Source of the DNA: Colias croceus
Lineage: Eukaryota; Arthropoda; Insecta; Lepidoptera; Pieridae
NCBI RefSeq assembly: GCF_905220415.1
Contig: NC_059541.1
Span: 12,598,501 to 12,662,500 of the forward strand
Direction of reading: 5' to 3'
DNA: 64,000 nucleotides
Part shown: positions 11,001 through 25,900 of the stretch, piece by piece
How the letters are laid out: the number at the start of each line of letters is the position of its first letter
Numbering within the stretch: position 1 is the first letter of the stretch
Notes under the pieces: model-generated
The model's database searches: none
What the model was told of the DNA's origin: nothing
The model's input: the letters and a program-made list of their open reading frames with translations, nothing else
Made by a program: the position numbers and the translations under genes

Positions 11001-13942
11001 AAGATTTAACGGATTTTAAACGCGAAGTATTAATTCGTTAAAATCTTTAATTTCTAAATGTATAATACTCGCGTAAAGTCAAACACTAGAGAATACCATA
11101 AAAAAGACGTGTGGCACTCGGGGACTGCCGCGGTAAAGCTATTGCATAGCATGCCTTCAAGCCACACCTCCGAGCCCGTCGGAGTGGGGAGTGTGAGGTT
11201 TTTTTTCGTTACGAAATTTCTCGATTCAGTCCCCGCGATAGAAGCTATGCAATAGCTTAATAATTATTTATTAAAAATCAATTTTACCCCTAAACAGTGA
11301 GCTTTTTTCGACGATAAAAGTCCTAACATTAAAAAAACTCTACTGCCTGATACAATATCAAAAGAAAGACGATAGTAATCGTATTGAACTTCATAATTGA
11401 CCTTTTCCCCAAAGAATGATTAGTAAAACACCGAATTGTCTCCAGGTACGTTACGAAATGAAGCGTGGGCACGGCGAGCTGTTCCGCGTGGAGCGCCGCT
11501 CCGGCCTCATCTCGCTGAAGCAGACGTTGGACGCACACAACCAGCTCTATACGCTCGTCATAGCCGCCTTTGACGGAGGTACTTACGAGTCAACTTTGAA
11601 GTGAAACTTCTTTATGCGCGTTGAGTCATGTGGATGTGGTTGGTGTTCTGTTAGGTCAGTGTGGCCGAGGTAGGATGGTTGTGTTATCCCGAGATGAACT
11701 ACCGTAGTGTTGTAATACGAGAAAAGACGTACGAGAATGTACGATTGTCAGTATGGCCGTGTTAGACGTAACTTTTGGTTTCATATTTTTGTGAATGAAT
11801 ACTTGTCAGTATTTCCTGTCAGAACATGCTTAGCTGTCGAATACTATAAAATACCGCATCCTTTGAATCGTGGCGTGGCTCAGACGTGGCTTATACAACG
11901 TTTGACCCAACTACCCTCACTTTGTTAATAGTCGTTGTTGACTTGCTGTGATTATAAATAATAATAATAAATTTCTTTATTTGCATAATGTGTGTAAGTA
12001 CAAAGATAACAAAATTACATTATAGGTCGAATCAACACATTAGCCATAAATGGCGTGCAAATAGGTATATCAGCTCCGCAACATTAATTTATATAAAAAG
12101 TACATTATCTCATTGTCACATCATAAAAGGTACACATTATATTATTGTATATTCATTAGTCAAAATTAAACATAATATCATTCAATGTCACAAATTTAAA
12201 TATTCCGATACATTATAGAAATTTTTATTATTTAGCCACTCATATAGTTTTGTCTTAAAAGGACGGATTTTTAACATTTTTATAGTTTCAGGAAGTTTAT
12301 TGAATATACGAATACACATAGCATGACAAGTTTTGGTATACAAAGTGGTCCTGGGTGTTTTATTGTAAACAAGTCTATTTGGATGACGGTGGTCGTTGCT
12401 GTATATTTCTTGGGCCGTGTTAAAAATATATTTATGTCTTTTTACAAAAATACAAATTTCGTAAATATATAAGCACGGCAAAGTTAACAACTTGAGTTTA
12501 ATAAATAGCGGTTTACACGATTCGTACGGACCTACGCCACAAATCGCGCGTATGTTTTTTTTTTGTGAGATGAACGCTTTTCTGATGTTTACGCCATTAC
12601 TCCAGATTATAAGACCGTATCTCAAGATAGATATTATATGAGCGTGATAAGTCGATAGAGTGGTTCTTAAATCCGTAATTTTTCGTAGGCGCCTCAGGGC
12701 ATATACAAATTTATTAACTTTACTACAGACCTTATTAATGTGTGATGACCATTTAAGTTCATTGTCTAAAACAATACCTAAAAATGAAGTTTCACTTTTT
12801 TCTTCCATAATTACATCACCATATTCTATTTTTAAATTATTGCGCAGAGGATTCGAAAATGTCATGTAGTTAGATTTAGTAAGATTGATTTTAAGATTAT
12901 TTGTGCTAAGCCATTTTATCAATTTGTCCAAATTATTTATTATGTCGTTGTTAAAATTCATAATGTCAAAGATTTTAATGTCAGATTCAAAAATTATCGA
13001 TATGTCATCCGCGTATAGAATTATTTTACGATTTGTTATGTCTATAATGTCATTAATATAAAACAAATATATAATAGGCCCCAGGACACTTCCTTGAGGT
13101 ACACCACACTGGTTAAATATAATAATATATTCTGTTTGGTATGTTTCTTTCTCATAAGTCTTATTAGTCCGAGTAATAATAACACTTTGTTTTTTTATTT
13201 TTTAGATATTATGATCGGAACCAATCTAACACAATCCCTCGAATTCCATATGCCTCTAATTTTTTTAATAATAATTCATGTGACACACACTCTATCGAAC
13301 ACTTTTGACATGTCAAAGTATAATACAGTAGTCAATATTTTTGCGTCGATGTTTTGAAGAATTGAATGTGTTAAGGAATAAAATAATTGCATCATTGGTA
13401 GATTTGATTTGTTATCAACTGACTACATAAATTAGCCAGTTGTGTAGAATCGAAGTACATTCTTATTACATTCAAACTAATATGGAAACCAGGCTCGTGG
13501 AATTTCTAAAAATAATTTATATCATATCTAAGCATCACATCCTCGAGTTTGAAGAGCATGCCACCGGTCAGATAGTCCCAGACCCAGTCCGGTGTAGATA
13601 AAAAATATGCAATACTAGCTTCCGCCCGCGACTCCGTCCGCGCGGATGTCGGTCTTCGCGTGGATGGTTATTTCTCCATTTTGAGTACCTCTGTCAATAA
13701 CATCTTATAAATATCTATTGGACCCAATTCCCAAATACGGCTAGGCCTATAATAATACGCAATGTGTGTTCGCCGTTCTACGGAACAACGTCTATGGATA
13801 AAACTGAAAAATTAAGATTAATTTTTTTCTACGTATTTTTCCAGGATAAAAAGTATCCTATTTTACGCCCAGGATAATAAGGTATAATTATACCAAGTTT
13901 CATCGAAATCGAACCGCTAGTTTTCACGTGATGCCTTCACAT

Positions 13943-13979
<37 letters not shown>

Positions 13980-16900
13980 ATTTTTTTTAATCACATATTT
14001 GGGTTTGGTATCGATCCAGTAACACCTCCTGCTATTTATTTTTTCAATATTTTCAATGTACAGAATTGACCCTTCTACAGATTTATTATATGTATAGATT
14101 AATATGGCACAATTGAATAGGTTTAAAGTAGAAACGTATAAATATTGACATTAGTGAAACGTTAAGCTGTGGTAAATACTAAATAGAGATGAGTAGCGGC
14201 AATAAGTGTATGGCTTCGTGGCAGGCGTGCCGGCGTGCGGCGCGGAGGCGGAGGTGTCGGTGCGCGTGTGGGGCGGGGGCGGGGCGCCGCGCTGGGAGCG
14301 CGCGCACGAGGCGCGCTCCGTGCGCGAGGACGTGCCGCCCGGCGCGCCGCTCGGCCCACCGCTGCAGGCGCGCTCGCCGCTCAACCGCCAGCTCATCTAC
14401 ACGCTGCACGACGCGCCCGACCTCTTCGAGATACACTTCGACACCGGTGAGCGCTCCCCGCGTGCCGAGCCGGGATCGCGAGCGCTGCCGGCCCGCGCCC
14501 TTGCCCGTAGTTACGTTGTATTTGAATCGCTAAGGGTGCGGCCGGCGTAGCGTTCGTCTTCCGTGCCGCTAGCCGTACTAACTAATTCATTTTGTCCCAC
14601 AGCCCGCGACGGGGGGACTAGCCCGTGTGAGTATAGGCCGTTATCGCTTGGTTGCGTTTTCATCCGACCGTGTAGTGTGAGCTGATTCATTTGCCTCGTT
14701 TGAGATTTATTTATTTGACCCTTTAATCCGAAATCCACCCGCTTTTAAATAATTTACTCCGCCTTTTATCCCGAATCGACCCGACTCCATTGTTTCACGC
14801 ATCATCAATAATCGCACAAACTAGTTATTTATTTGTTTGTATGTAACATTTTAAATAAATTATAAAATGATATTATGCTTACTTAATTTGAGATTTCAAG
14901 GTTTGAGCTGTTGAACGCTTAAATTTTGTTGATTCCTTGTATATTACATGAATAGTTTCATTCTTTGTGTGTTGAGATTGTTTTTGTTATCTAAAAAGGA
15001 GAAAATCCAAAAATATATTAGGTATGTATACAAATTAGAGAAAGAAACTATTAGCTAAATGTTTTCACTGATCACGGTTGTCTGAGTAGTGGGATTCGTT
15101 GTTATAATTTTTTTTAATGCGGATTATTAAATATTATTTTCTATGTTAAACATAGTTTATTACACCTTCACACGTACATTTTCATTCGCACTGACGAAGC
15201 TTACAAAAAATCATTTGGTAAAATACGCTTAGCTGGTTCATTCGTGCCGCTGGTTTGCAATAGATAGGTATGTTTCGGAACATTTGACGTTCGATCGAAA
15301 TATAACAAAATAAGCGAACCGGCGTCACGAAGAGGCTAGGCCAGGAGGTGACCGGGTTGTGGGCGCAGGCACGCTGGTGGCGACGGGCGCGCTGGACTAC
15401 GAGACGGCGCGCTCGCACGCGCTCACCGTGCGCGCCACGGACGGCGTCACGGGCGCCTACGCGGACCTGGCGCTCACGCTCACGGTGCTCGACGTCAACG
15501 ACTGCGCGCCCGAGTTCGCGCAGGACGAGTACCGCGCGCACGTCTCGGAGGCGGCGGCGGTCGGCGACCTCGTCATACGAGTCGCTGCGGCCGACCTCGA
15601 CACTGGTAATTAATGTCTATTTTAATTTCCCAATGAAAAAAATTATAAATTCTACCCATTTTATCTTAGCAATCAAACAGTTTATGATAATTAAGTAAGC
15701 GAGCGCGCGAAGTCATTTAACAACTCACGATTAACGAAGTAAAAGAAGAATACGAGATAAGAAATTCTGAGGTCTGTAAAGCTGGCGATGAAAAATTAGC
15801 GAAATTAAAAAAAAAAAAACAACGCCAGAATTTGTTGCTTTTTTGTTGCTAATTAGTTGCTATAATGACGATTTTGTTGCTCAACCCGATCGCTGAAAAT
15901 CAGCAACAGTTCTAGCTTTACATTAAGGCACATCAACAGGCAGAAGAAATCGGAAATAGTTTGGAAAATCCAAAAGTGCACGCCTCATAATCTCATCCTT
16001 TACAATAAAATTGATTATTTATAAAGAGTACACTATAAATATAAAAAAGAAATAAAATAAAACAGTTGGAAAAGTAAAGAAAGCGTTACCGTAATAATTG
16101 AGCTATTTTTCTTGTGGCCCCACCTAGATGTGAAACTGCGCAGGTTTAAGGGACTGACTACCAACTTATTTTTTTAAACCTTGGCTTATAGTATAAAGAA
16201 TCGAGTTTATAATGGTGAATTTTGAGTACACTATAAATATGAAAAAAAAAAATATTATATATAGATATACCAAAATTATGGAGAACAGTCGATATTTTTT
16301 TTTTGTTTATTTAATAACAATTAAACCACATCGAATCAGACCCTGAAAAATGAAAGGGTTCTTTTCCTGAGCATACTCAAGCGTAAGAGAAAAAAAAAGA
16401 CTCGATTAGTAAAGTATTTCGGTCGCTATCGTGTTAACAAGAAAATCCTCCGCACATACAGACACACGGACGTCCAAGACAGAACTTTTTTAAACTGTTT
16501 TTTAACTAGTTTAAATAACAAAAATGACATCAAAAATATCATGAATGTTAAAAATAGTGTTTTTTCTTAATATGTGTGTGTATGTATTATCTTACAAGTG
16601 CAATGTATGATACATAAAGACATTTTAAGTTTGAAAAATCAGATGTTTTGCGCAAAGTGACAGTAGTACCCACCTCAACGCTTCGCTTATGAGGCGTGCA
16701 AAAGGGATGGATCGTTGGAAGAGATGATTCTACAACCTTGAACAGACAATAGAATTGGAATCAAACAATCTTTACTTGAAACTGTGTATTATGATTTAAT
16801 CAAAATACATAATAAATTTAAAATCATTACTAATTAGAAAAGTTCGATTTCGTTTGCATCGCAGGCGACAACGGCGAAATAGTATACACGCTGTCAGCGT

Positions 16901-19900
16901 GGGGCGGGCAGGGGAGGGAGGGGAGCACGGACGACGCGGCGCTGTTCGCGGTGGAGAGCGGGTCGGGCGCCGTGCGCGTGGCCGCGCCGCTCGACCGCGA
17001 GCGCCGCGCCGCGCACCACCTGCTGCTCACCGCCACCGACCGCGGCCAGCCGCCGCTCTTCACCACTGCACACTTGTTCATTACGGGTTCGTTTCACATC
17101 GATGATCTCAAACATTTATTTACTCAAAGTTAAAGATCCTTAAGTAAGCAGTTTATTAGCAAGACAAGTACACGCGCAATGGGTATAGGTATCTATTATA
17201 TTGTATATTGTATAACTAACACTAATACACTATTGAACAATTTATTGCGCCAAAATATAAAAGAAGAATAGATGAGACATATAGGTATTTATGAATTTCA
17301 GAAAACATAACTTTTTACACTGTAACAAAAAAGTAATTGTTAAAAAAGACAGAAATGGCACTAGCTGGTTGGTGCATTTATGAATAGGAGTCACTCAATG
17401 TCAATCAAATAGCAGATTCAACCAGATAACTGCGATGCTGCGATGTGTTACCGCATCTCTGTAAATTCAAGAAAAGTTATTTTTAAATAAATTTATGACT
17501 GAAAAATTAACCAATAACCTTTTTAACCTCATATTTTCCATTACGAATTTATTTTTTATTTCTGAGAAAAAGAATAATATATTTTTTTTAATATTCTAAG
17601 TTTTTTAAGATCATTTAATAAATACTTACTTACTTACTTACTCCTGTGGCGCTGAAACCCCGAAGTGGGTCTTGGCCTCCGAGACGAGAACTCTCCACCT
17701 TCCCCGGTCCTGAGCGGTCTCTTGCCAATTGTCATTGGCTTGGAGCTTACTCAGGTCCCTCTCCACTTGATCGCGCCAGCGATACTTGGGTCGACCAACT
17801 GGCCGTCGGCCCGACGGACGACCCAAGTATGCTCTCTTCAGACCTCGCTCCTCACCCATTCGCTCTACATGACCGAGCCAACGCAGGCGTCGTGATTTTA
17901 TTTCCCCAAGTATATTTGGCTCGGCCATGAGTTTTTCTAAATCGGCATTCTTACGGACTTTCCAGCTTCCATCCTCTTGTTGGATAGGACCAAAGATCTT
18001 CCTAAGAAGCTTCGTTCGGTAACTAAAAGGTTACGCTCTTCATTCTGGGTTAGGGTCCAGGCTTCACAACCATATGTAAGTATTGGTCTTATAACCGTCT
18101 TGTATATCCGCAGTTTGGTGTTTTTACTTAAAAGCCTGGACCCGAGCACTTTATGCAAGGCTGCACCACACTTGAGGGTATTTTGGATGCGGATTTTGAT
18201 TTCTTCCTCGATAGTGTGTGCATCAGTTTTCGTGCAACCCAGATATCTGAAGCTAGCTACTCCCGCGTACGTCGTATCTCCAACCTGTAGATTTTGGCGC
18301 TGCGTTCGTGTGTCCCTATAGCGCTTCATGTGGAGATATTCCGTTTTTTTGACATTTATTTTTAGTCCGAACTTTTCTGCTTCTTCGTTCAAGATCTCAG
18401 CGGCTTTGCTAACTTCGTCACGGTTTTCACCAAGCAATGCGAGGTCGTCTGCATATCCAATTACCTTATGCTTTCCATTTAGTAGCACTCCGCAGTCCAA
18501 TGCAAGCATTTTCCGCAGGATGTATTCCAGTACCAAATTGAATAGCACAGGCGACAGAGAATCGCCTGCTTAAATCCGGTGAAAACCGCAAACTCTTCTG
18601 TTAGTTCCTTGCCTACTCTCACTCGCATGTTACTGTCTCCAATAGCCGCTTTTATTAAGTCCCCCAGTTTGGTTGGAATTCCAAGCTCCTTTAAAATTGC
18701 GAACAGGGCGCCCCTATCGATACTGTCGTAAGATTTTTCGAAATCCACAAATAGTGCGTGCATGCTCTGAGCATATTCCCACCTCTTTTCCATGATCTGT
18801 TTGAGGAGGAAGATCTGATCTATCGTACTTCGGTTCCGACGAAACCCACACTGATAGTCACTGAGAATTTTTTCCGCGTAGGGTTCCAGTCTGTCCAGCA
18901 ATATGTACGACAGGATTTTATATGCTGTTGGCAGCAGAGCAATTCCGCGGTAGTTGCTACATTTCTTCTTGCTACCTTTCTTGTGAACTGGGCGCGCGCG
19001 CCGCCTTCTCGCGCGTCAAGCTGTCGCTGGCGCCGGCCAACCGCGCGCCGCCGCACTTCCCGCACCTCGTGCACGAGGCTCGCGCTCTCGAGAACCAGTT
19101 CATTTAATAAATGGCTTATATTATGCTTAAACTTTATGCAAAGTTATAGAGTGGTCATAGGAGCAGTTTAGAAGCTAAATGTAATAATGACGAAGCGCAG
19201 CAATATCCTTTTTTTGAAAACTAAGCTTCTAAATGCAAAAATATTTCGTATACATATCGAGGATATACAGGATGTCCCACTATTGGAATACTAAGCGCGA
19301 AGGGACTTGTAGTGTTGCATACACTGATCACGTAAAAAACAACAAAATGATGTCAAAAATTTTTTGCTAATTTTTTCCTGAAAATCCATGTTTTCTTCTT
19401 TAGATTCGCGCAACCGGCATATACCGCTTCTCTAATGTGAGCATTTTGTCTATGAAAACATAATCTTAAACGATTGCTCACGTGCTGGTGGCAAAGTTGG
19501 GCGGGTTGCTTGTTATGGGTGTACACATAGAGTTTTAAGAATTCATCTATTTGAAAAAAGAATGCGTCTGGAATTTTATAAGTATTTTTTACGTAGGTAC
19601 TATGCGTATGCAAAACTATAACCTCCTATGAGCTTAGTATACCAACAGTGGGATACCCTGTATAATACAGGCGTAACATAATAAATTAATATAACCGAAA
19701 TCTAAAACCTGACCTTGAAATCTGTGTCCTCTTCGCGTGAAATGCCCCAACGTTACACAGTTATTCTTTATTCTTTAATTCTTTATTCTTTATTAGTTAA
19801 TACCTATTTCGTATTTAAAACAGTGGACGACGTGAACGACAACGCGCCACGCATGGAGCGCACGGTGGTGACGGCGCTGGTGTCGGAGGAGGCGGCTCGC

Positions 19901-22900
19901 GGCACGGCCGTGGCGCGCGCGGCCGCGTGGGACCCGGACGAGGCGGACGCGCCGCGCCTGCGCTACGCGCTGCAGGGCGCGCCCGAGCGCCGCGCGCTGG
20001 CCGTGCATCCGCTCACCGGCGTGCTGTCGCTCACCGAGCCGCGCGCCTGGAACGCGAGCGGCGCGCGCTCGCTCAACGTGTCCGTGTCGGACGGCGCGCG
20101 CGCCGCCTTCTCGCGCGTCAAGCTGTCGCTGGCGCCGGCCAACCGCGCGCCGCCGCACTTCCCGCACCTCGTGCACGAGGCTCGCGCTCTCGAGAACCAA
20201 CCGCCGCCGCTGCTGCTGACTACGGTGAGTTATCGTATCACTTGTCTATTTACGCCTTCGCACGAAACGCGATACGTTTACCTCTGTTGTTTAGTTTGCT
20301 TCGTTTAATATGTGGTATATTTTTAGGTAAAAGCGTATGACGACGATGCCGGGGAATATGGCGTCATCACCTATTCAATTCCATCGGCGAAGCTACGTGA
20401 GACGTTCTCAATAGATGCCACAAGCGGCGCTCTCAGCACGCGTGTGCCGCTGGATAGAGAGACGCGCGCTGAATGGGAGGTAATATCAAAAACATCTATA
20501 GTATAATTTTATATTCTTATATATCCATTCCATATGTAAAGAATGGAAGACTGCTTCCATTTTATGCTTTAGTTTTGATTATTTACTTGTATAAGTACCA
20601 ATATTTATAATTAAGTACATAGTTATATTATATTATTGCCTAAACTACATAATTATCTGCAAACATCTAGTACATCAACGATGGACACACAATATGATCA
20701 TCGTTGGTGCATAATATAATATAACACTCGGAGCTAGGTTAAATATTAGTTTGAATGTAATAAGAATGTTCAGCCACGAGCAATAATATATAACTAGGGG
20801 GCGATTAGCAAAAATATCTGTCACAAGAACAAGTTCAAGAATATCAGTCTGCCCGTATACAGCAAAAATATCTGACACTAGCTGCGCTCCGCGATTTACC
20901 CGCGTGGTTCCGCTTCTGTTGGTCTTAGCGTGATGAAATATAGCCTAAGCCTTCCTCGATGAATGGGCTATCTAACACCGAAAGAATTTTTTAAATCGGA
21001 CCAGTAGTTCCTGAGATTAGCGCGTTCAAACAAACAAAACAAACCCTTCAGCTTTATAATAATAAGTATAGATTAGTAGGCAGCATGAAAAGTGGCATTA
21101 AAATTATGTGAAAATGTAAAGCAAATAATTGTGATAACCTCTCAAAGCATAAATACCTATGTGACGTCACCTAGAGACAATTATATCTGACACAATTTTA
21201 TATTTCAGTATTTTACATTAATTCCTCATAAAAAGCATAAAATATATGTGACATCAACTAGGGGGCAATAATATCTGACAAAATTTTATATTTCTGTATT
21301 TTGCATTGATTCCTCACAAAAGCATAATTATGTGACATAAACTGGGAGGCAAATAATAGGTATATGGCATACGGGCAGACAGATACCTATTATTGAACTC
21401 GTTCTTGTGACAGATATTTTTGCCAATCTGCAAATAGTAATACATATAGGTATTTATGCTCGTGACTGTACTGCGATTCTACACAACTGCCTAATAATTG
21501 ATGTAGACAGTTGATAACAAATCACAGTAAGTCAACGACTATTAGCAAAGTGGGTCAAAACATCGTATAAACAACGTCTGAGCTACGACGAGCTTATACG
21601 AGCTACTACGTACGAATCGTGCCTATGGCACGATTCGTACGAATGCGGCACTAAGCATGTTCGGACAGGAAACAGAGACAACTATTTATCCACAAAAATA
21701 TTAAATCAAAAGTTACGTCTAACAATATTATGCCTGTATCAATCTACTATATCAATCAATTATTACTACTATTAACCTAGTCGTAAATACTTGTATAACT
21801 AGGTGCCAGTGATGGCGAGCGACGGCGGCGGGCTGGTGCGGCACACGGTGGTGCGCGTGCGCGTGGGCGACGCCAACGACAACGCGCCCGTGTTCCCGCT
21901 GCGCGAGTACCGCGCCGCCGTGCGCGCGGACCGCGCGCCGCTCGCGCCCTTCCTCACGCTGTCGGCCGGCGACGCCGACGCGGGCGAGAACGCGCGCCTC
22001 GTCTACTCGGTGTACGAGGGCGAGCTGCGCTCCGACGCCGCCGGCCTCTTCGCGGTCGACCCGCTCACTGGGGCGCTGTCGTTTGCTCGCAATGCGTCCG
22101 CATACGGTAAACTATGTGTTATTTTCTGCAGTGAAAATTTTTTATGGAAAAAAGTTGAAAAAATCCATTAAATGTACCGTGAAATATGCCAACATTGCCC
22201 TTATGGGTATCTTTGCCCGAAGATCAATTCATAATAAAATTTTTAAATTGCAAAAGTACCTTCATACTTTGGCATCATTAATAGTACTCGGTGTAAAAAA
22301 GGTTATAATATGTCTAACAACACTACCTATTGTGTGTGTCGCTAACTTAAATCAGCAACTTGTTGAAACTCGTCGAATATTATATTGTGTGATTTCGCGG
22401 CCAAAAAATGGTCCATACAAAATTATCGTTTTGACAGTCACACTGTAGACTCGTAGAGACTGCAAATGTGTGTGCAGTGCAACGCTTTATGGTTGGCACA
22501 TTTGTGACTAGCGTAAAAAAAATTCGCGTTTTTCTGATGAAATACATCCGTAAACAGCACAATATCTAACCATTTGCTACGAAAAACGATAATCACAAAT
22601 TCAAAATAATAAAATTACTTTAAGTCAATTTGATTAATGTTGTCAATCTTCGTTGCGTATCGTCACACGTATCGTCCTTGCAGACAAATGCGGACCATTT
22701 TCAGGCTGATCGTGCGGGGTGAGGTAAGTGTTTAATTTTGGCGGGAGGCGGAGAGTGTCCGTTCTGTAGTGCTTAGCTACTATTATTTATTCTGTGGCTG
22801 AAGGTTGTTTTAAACAAGTTACAATGGTGGGCAAAATTACCCAATAATGTAGCGATCTTTATTTTACAACATTACCTACCATCAAGAAGCTTAGGGTTGG

Positions 22901-25900
22901 CACATTTCATATTACCACATAATTTGATAAGTAATAATATTACTTCTATTCGGTTAATTTCTGAAAAATAAGCTTTATTTGGAATCCCGGAAAGAAGCAT
23001 GGTAAATAAAGTTAAATCGATGGAATAGTCACTGAACAATATTCTGTTTTTTTATCTTTATATTGCATACAACAAAAAAAACAACATAAAACATCCTTGC
23101 AGTAATCGAAATCGAAAGTCATGCTTCCCACTCGTCACACTCAACACTCACTTCGTCACTTTACCTCACGTCACTTTTGTCATTCGTTATTATAAACTAC
23201 ATTTAAAGTTTCCCTTTATTATCTATAAGTTTCTATTCCCTAAATCGAAATAATTTTGACTAACTTTCACTTTAACTTTAACTCGCGTCACTTTACCTCC
23301 CATCACTTTACCTCCCGTCACTTAAACTTGCGTCACTAACTCCCGCCACTTTAACTCGCGTCACTTTACCTCCCGTCACTTTAACATGCGTCACTTTACC
23401 TCCCGTCACTTTAGCTTCGTCATTAATACGTATAATATCATAAAACGTCATTGCGCCAGAAAACGATTGGATCTGCATCTCTCGATATATTGGGACAACT
23501 CAACAACACACTCACAACTCGTCACTTTAACTTGCGTCACTTTAACTCTCGCCACTTTCACTCGCGCCACTTTTACTCCCGTCACTTTAACTTCCGTCAC
23601 TTTAGCTTCCGTCACTTTACCTCCCGCCACATTAACTCCCGTCACTTTTGTCATTCTTTATTTTAAACTACATTATAATTTTCTATTCCCTAAATCGAAA
23701 TTATTTTAACTCACTTTAACTTTAACTCCCGTCACTATAATTCCCGTCACTTTACCTCCCATCACTTTAACTCGCGCCACTTTACCTCCCGTCACATAAC
23801 CTCCCTTCACTTTACCACCCGTCACTTAAACTTGCGTCACTACCTCACGTCACTTTAGCTTCCGTCACTTTACCTCCCGCCACATTAACTCCCGTCACTT
23901 TAACTTCCGTCACTTTTGTCATGCGTTGTTTTAAACTGCATTTACAATTTCCCTAAGTATCTATTCCCTAAATCGAAATAATTTTAACTAACTTTCACTT
24001 TAACTTTAACTCCCGCCACTTTCACTCGCGTCACTTTAACTCCCGTCAATTTAACTTCCGTCACTTTAACTTACGTCACTTTACCTCTCGTCACTTTAGC
24101 TTCCGTCACTTTACCTCCCGCCACATTATCTCCCGTCAAAACTTGAAATTAACATCATTTTCCAACGCGATCCGACCTGGGCTGATAGCAAGTACTGAGT
24201 TTATAGGCTTAGGTGTTCCTGTTCTCTTGGGATTTCCGGGATAAAACATATAATATCATTATTCTGCGTGCTAAATTTCATTGTAATCGGTTCAGTAGTA
24301 TTTGTGTGATAGAGCAAAAAACACACACATACCGCATTTATAATATTAGTAGGATACCTTTTCTTGCATTTTAAAGTTTAAATTATGAACAAACCTATTT
24401 TTTTATAATGTTGTAACTTAAAAATTTATGTTTCCAGCAATTTTTCCTTTATTAACACAGATAAGACGTCACTTTTACCAAATTTCAAGGCTCTGTGTTC
24501 ATGAGAAGTACCCTGTAGGTTTTGAGTTCCATGTAAATGTCGATATTTGCGAGAATTTTCAGCATTTACGGCTGTATCTTTTGATGCGTTGGCTTGTGAG
24601 TTTGACTTTTTCACAGCATCAAGGGACCGTAGACTTGAGTATTCGATATTTTCAGCTTGATACCAAAAACAAAAACATGACTGGATCATTATGTGAAACA
24701 GCTTTTCAAATTCACGACAAATCTAATAAAAATATATATTCTGTAGCCTAATTTTTGTCATTTTCGAAGCAAAAATTTTTTTTTGGTAATACAACTAACT
24801 AAGGAACCTATAGCATCTAAGGTTAGATAACCAATCAGAGCCACGCTTGAGGCGTGGCACGAAAATTCGCGATGCACGTGAGTCTGACGTTGCCAGATAA
24901 AATAAATTTGTTAAAATAATGCAGCAAAATATAAATAATACTTTATATTTTAATATTTTGGTCGTAACCGGGAGAACCGGGTTTCATATTATTCAGACCT
25001 GGTTCTCAAGATCATCAAAAAACCCGGTGTTCGGTTTTTTCATTAACTACGTTGACGTCGTCACTAGTGTATCAGTCAGTAATAAAACAGATTCAATAGA
25101 GGAAAGACGTTTCATTTCAACACGAAAACACGGGTTATGCAAAAACAAGCCTTATTGCCGCAACATATGGTCGCATTCGTACCGGATTATCTGAGCTACA
25201 ATCGAAGAACAAAAGAAGTACACGGGCAATTGATCGCGATAAGAAGCTCATTATACGAAGTTATTTGTAACGAAGTTGTTATTGAAAGACAATATTTATG
25301 ATGGCGAATAATAATACGGAACAAATCATACGTGTTTTGGAAAGTACGGCGGAACTTATAAAAAAAACGCAAATTAATATATCTAAGTGTCCTAAACAAA
25401 GACTTTCCAAAGGATATATACAATCGCGAATTAAACAATTGGAGGATTATTGGCAAACCTTTCAAAGCGCACACTTAGATTTAGTAAAAATAACACCAAG
25501 GGAACAAAAGGCGCTTTTACCATACTTCGTCAACGAAGAATTTTACATTCACGAGGACCTTTATTTATGCATACTCGCTGATTTGAAGGATAAATTATTG
25601 AACATGGAATCCACTGCATCAGCCCTGGAGTCCAGCCATGACAGCACCGTGGTACACATCAACGAACGAGTGAGGTTGCCGCGGATTGAGTTACCTACGT
25701 TCGCCGGGAGCTATGAGGGATGGCCGACATTCAATGATTTATACCTAAGTTTAGTGCACAACAACAGCACGCTTTCCGAGGTACAAAAACTACACTACCT
25801 TAAGTCCAGTGTTTCAGGCGAGGCAGAAAGTTTATTACGTAATATTAGAATTACCGATGCTAATTATACACAGGCTTGGGAAACATTAAAATTAAGGTAC

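Larger units (their letters stand above)
20737..21730 (+). repeat. Dispersed repeat family R1, copy split by a fold-back element
   Basis: R1 sequence at 20737-20767 (taaatattagtttgaatgta) resumes at 21469 (tactgcgattctacacaact) and ends near 21730 (agttacgtctaacaatatt). The uninterrupted version at 1127-1462 shows that 20768-21468 is an insertion. Confidence 0.75.

Noticed and set aside
18922..19107. Additional cadherin exon at 18991
   Set aside because: It is an exact partial copy of exon 16 without an acceptor, ends in intron sequence, and including it would duplicate half a repeat out of context.
23448..23666. Repeat proteins (SRHFN or VTEVKVT type)
   Set aside because: Both strands are open because the satellite period is 15 bases; no gene context.
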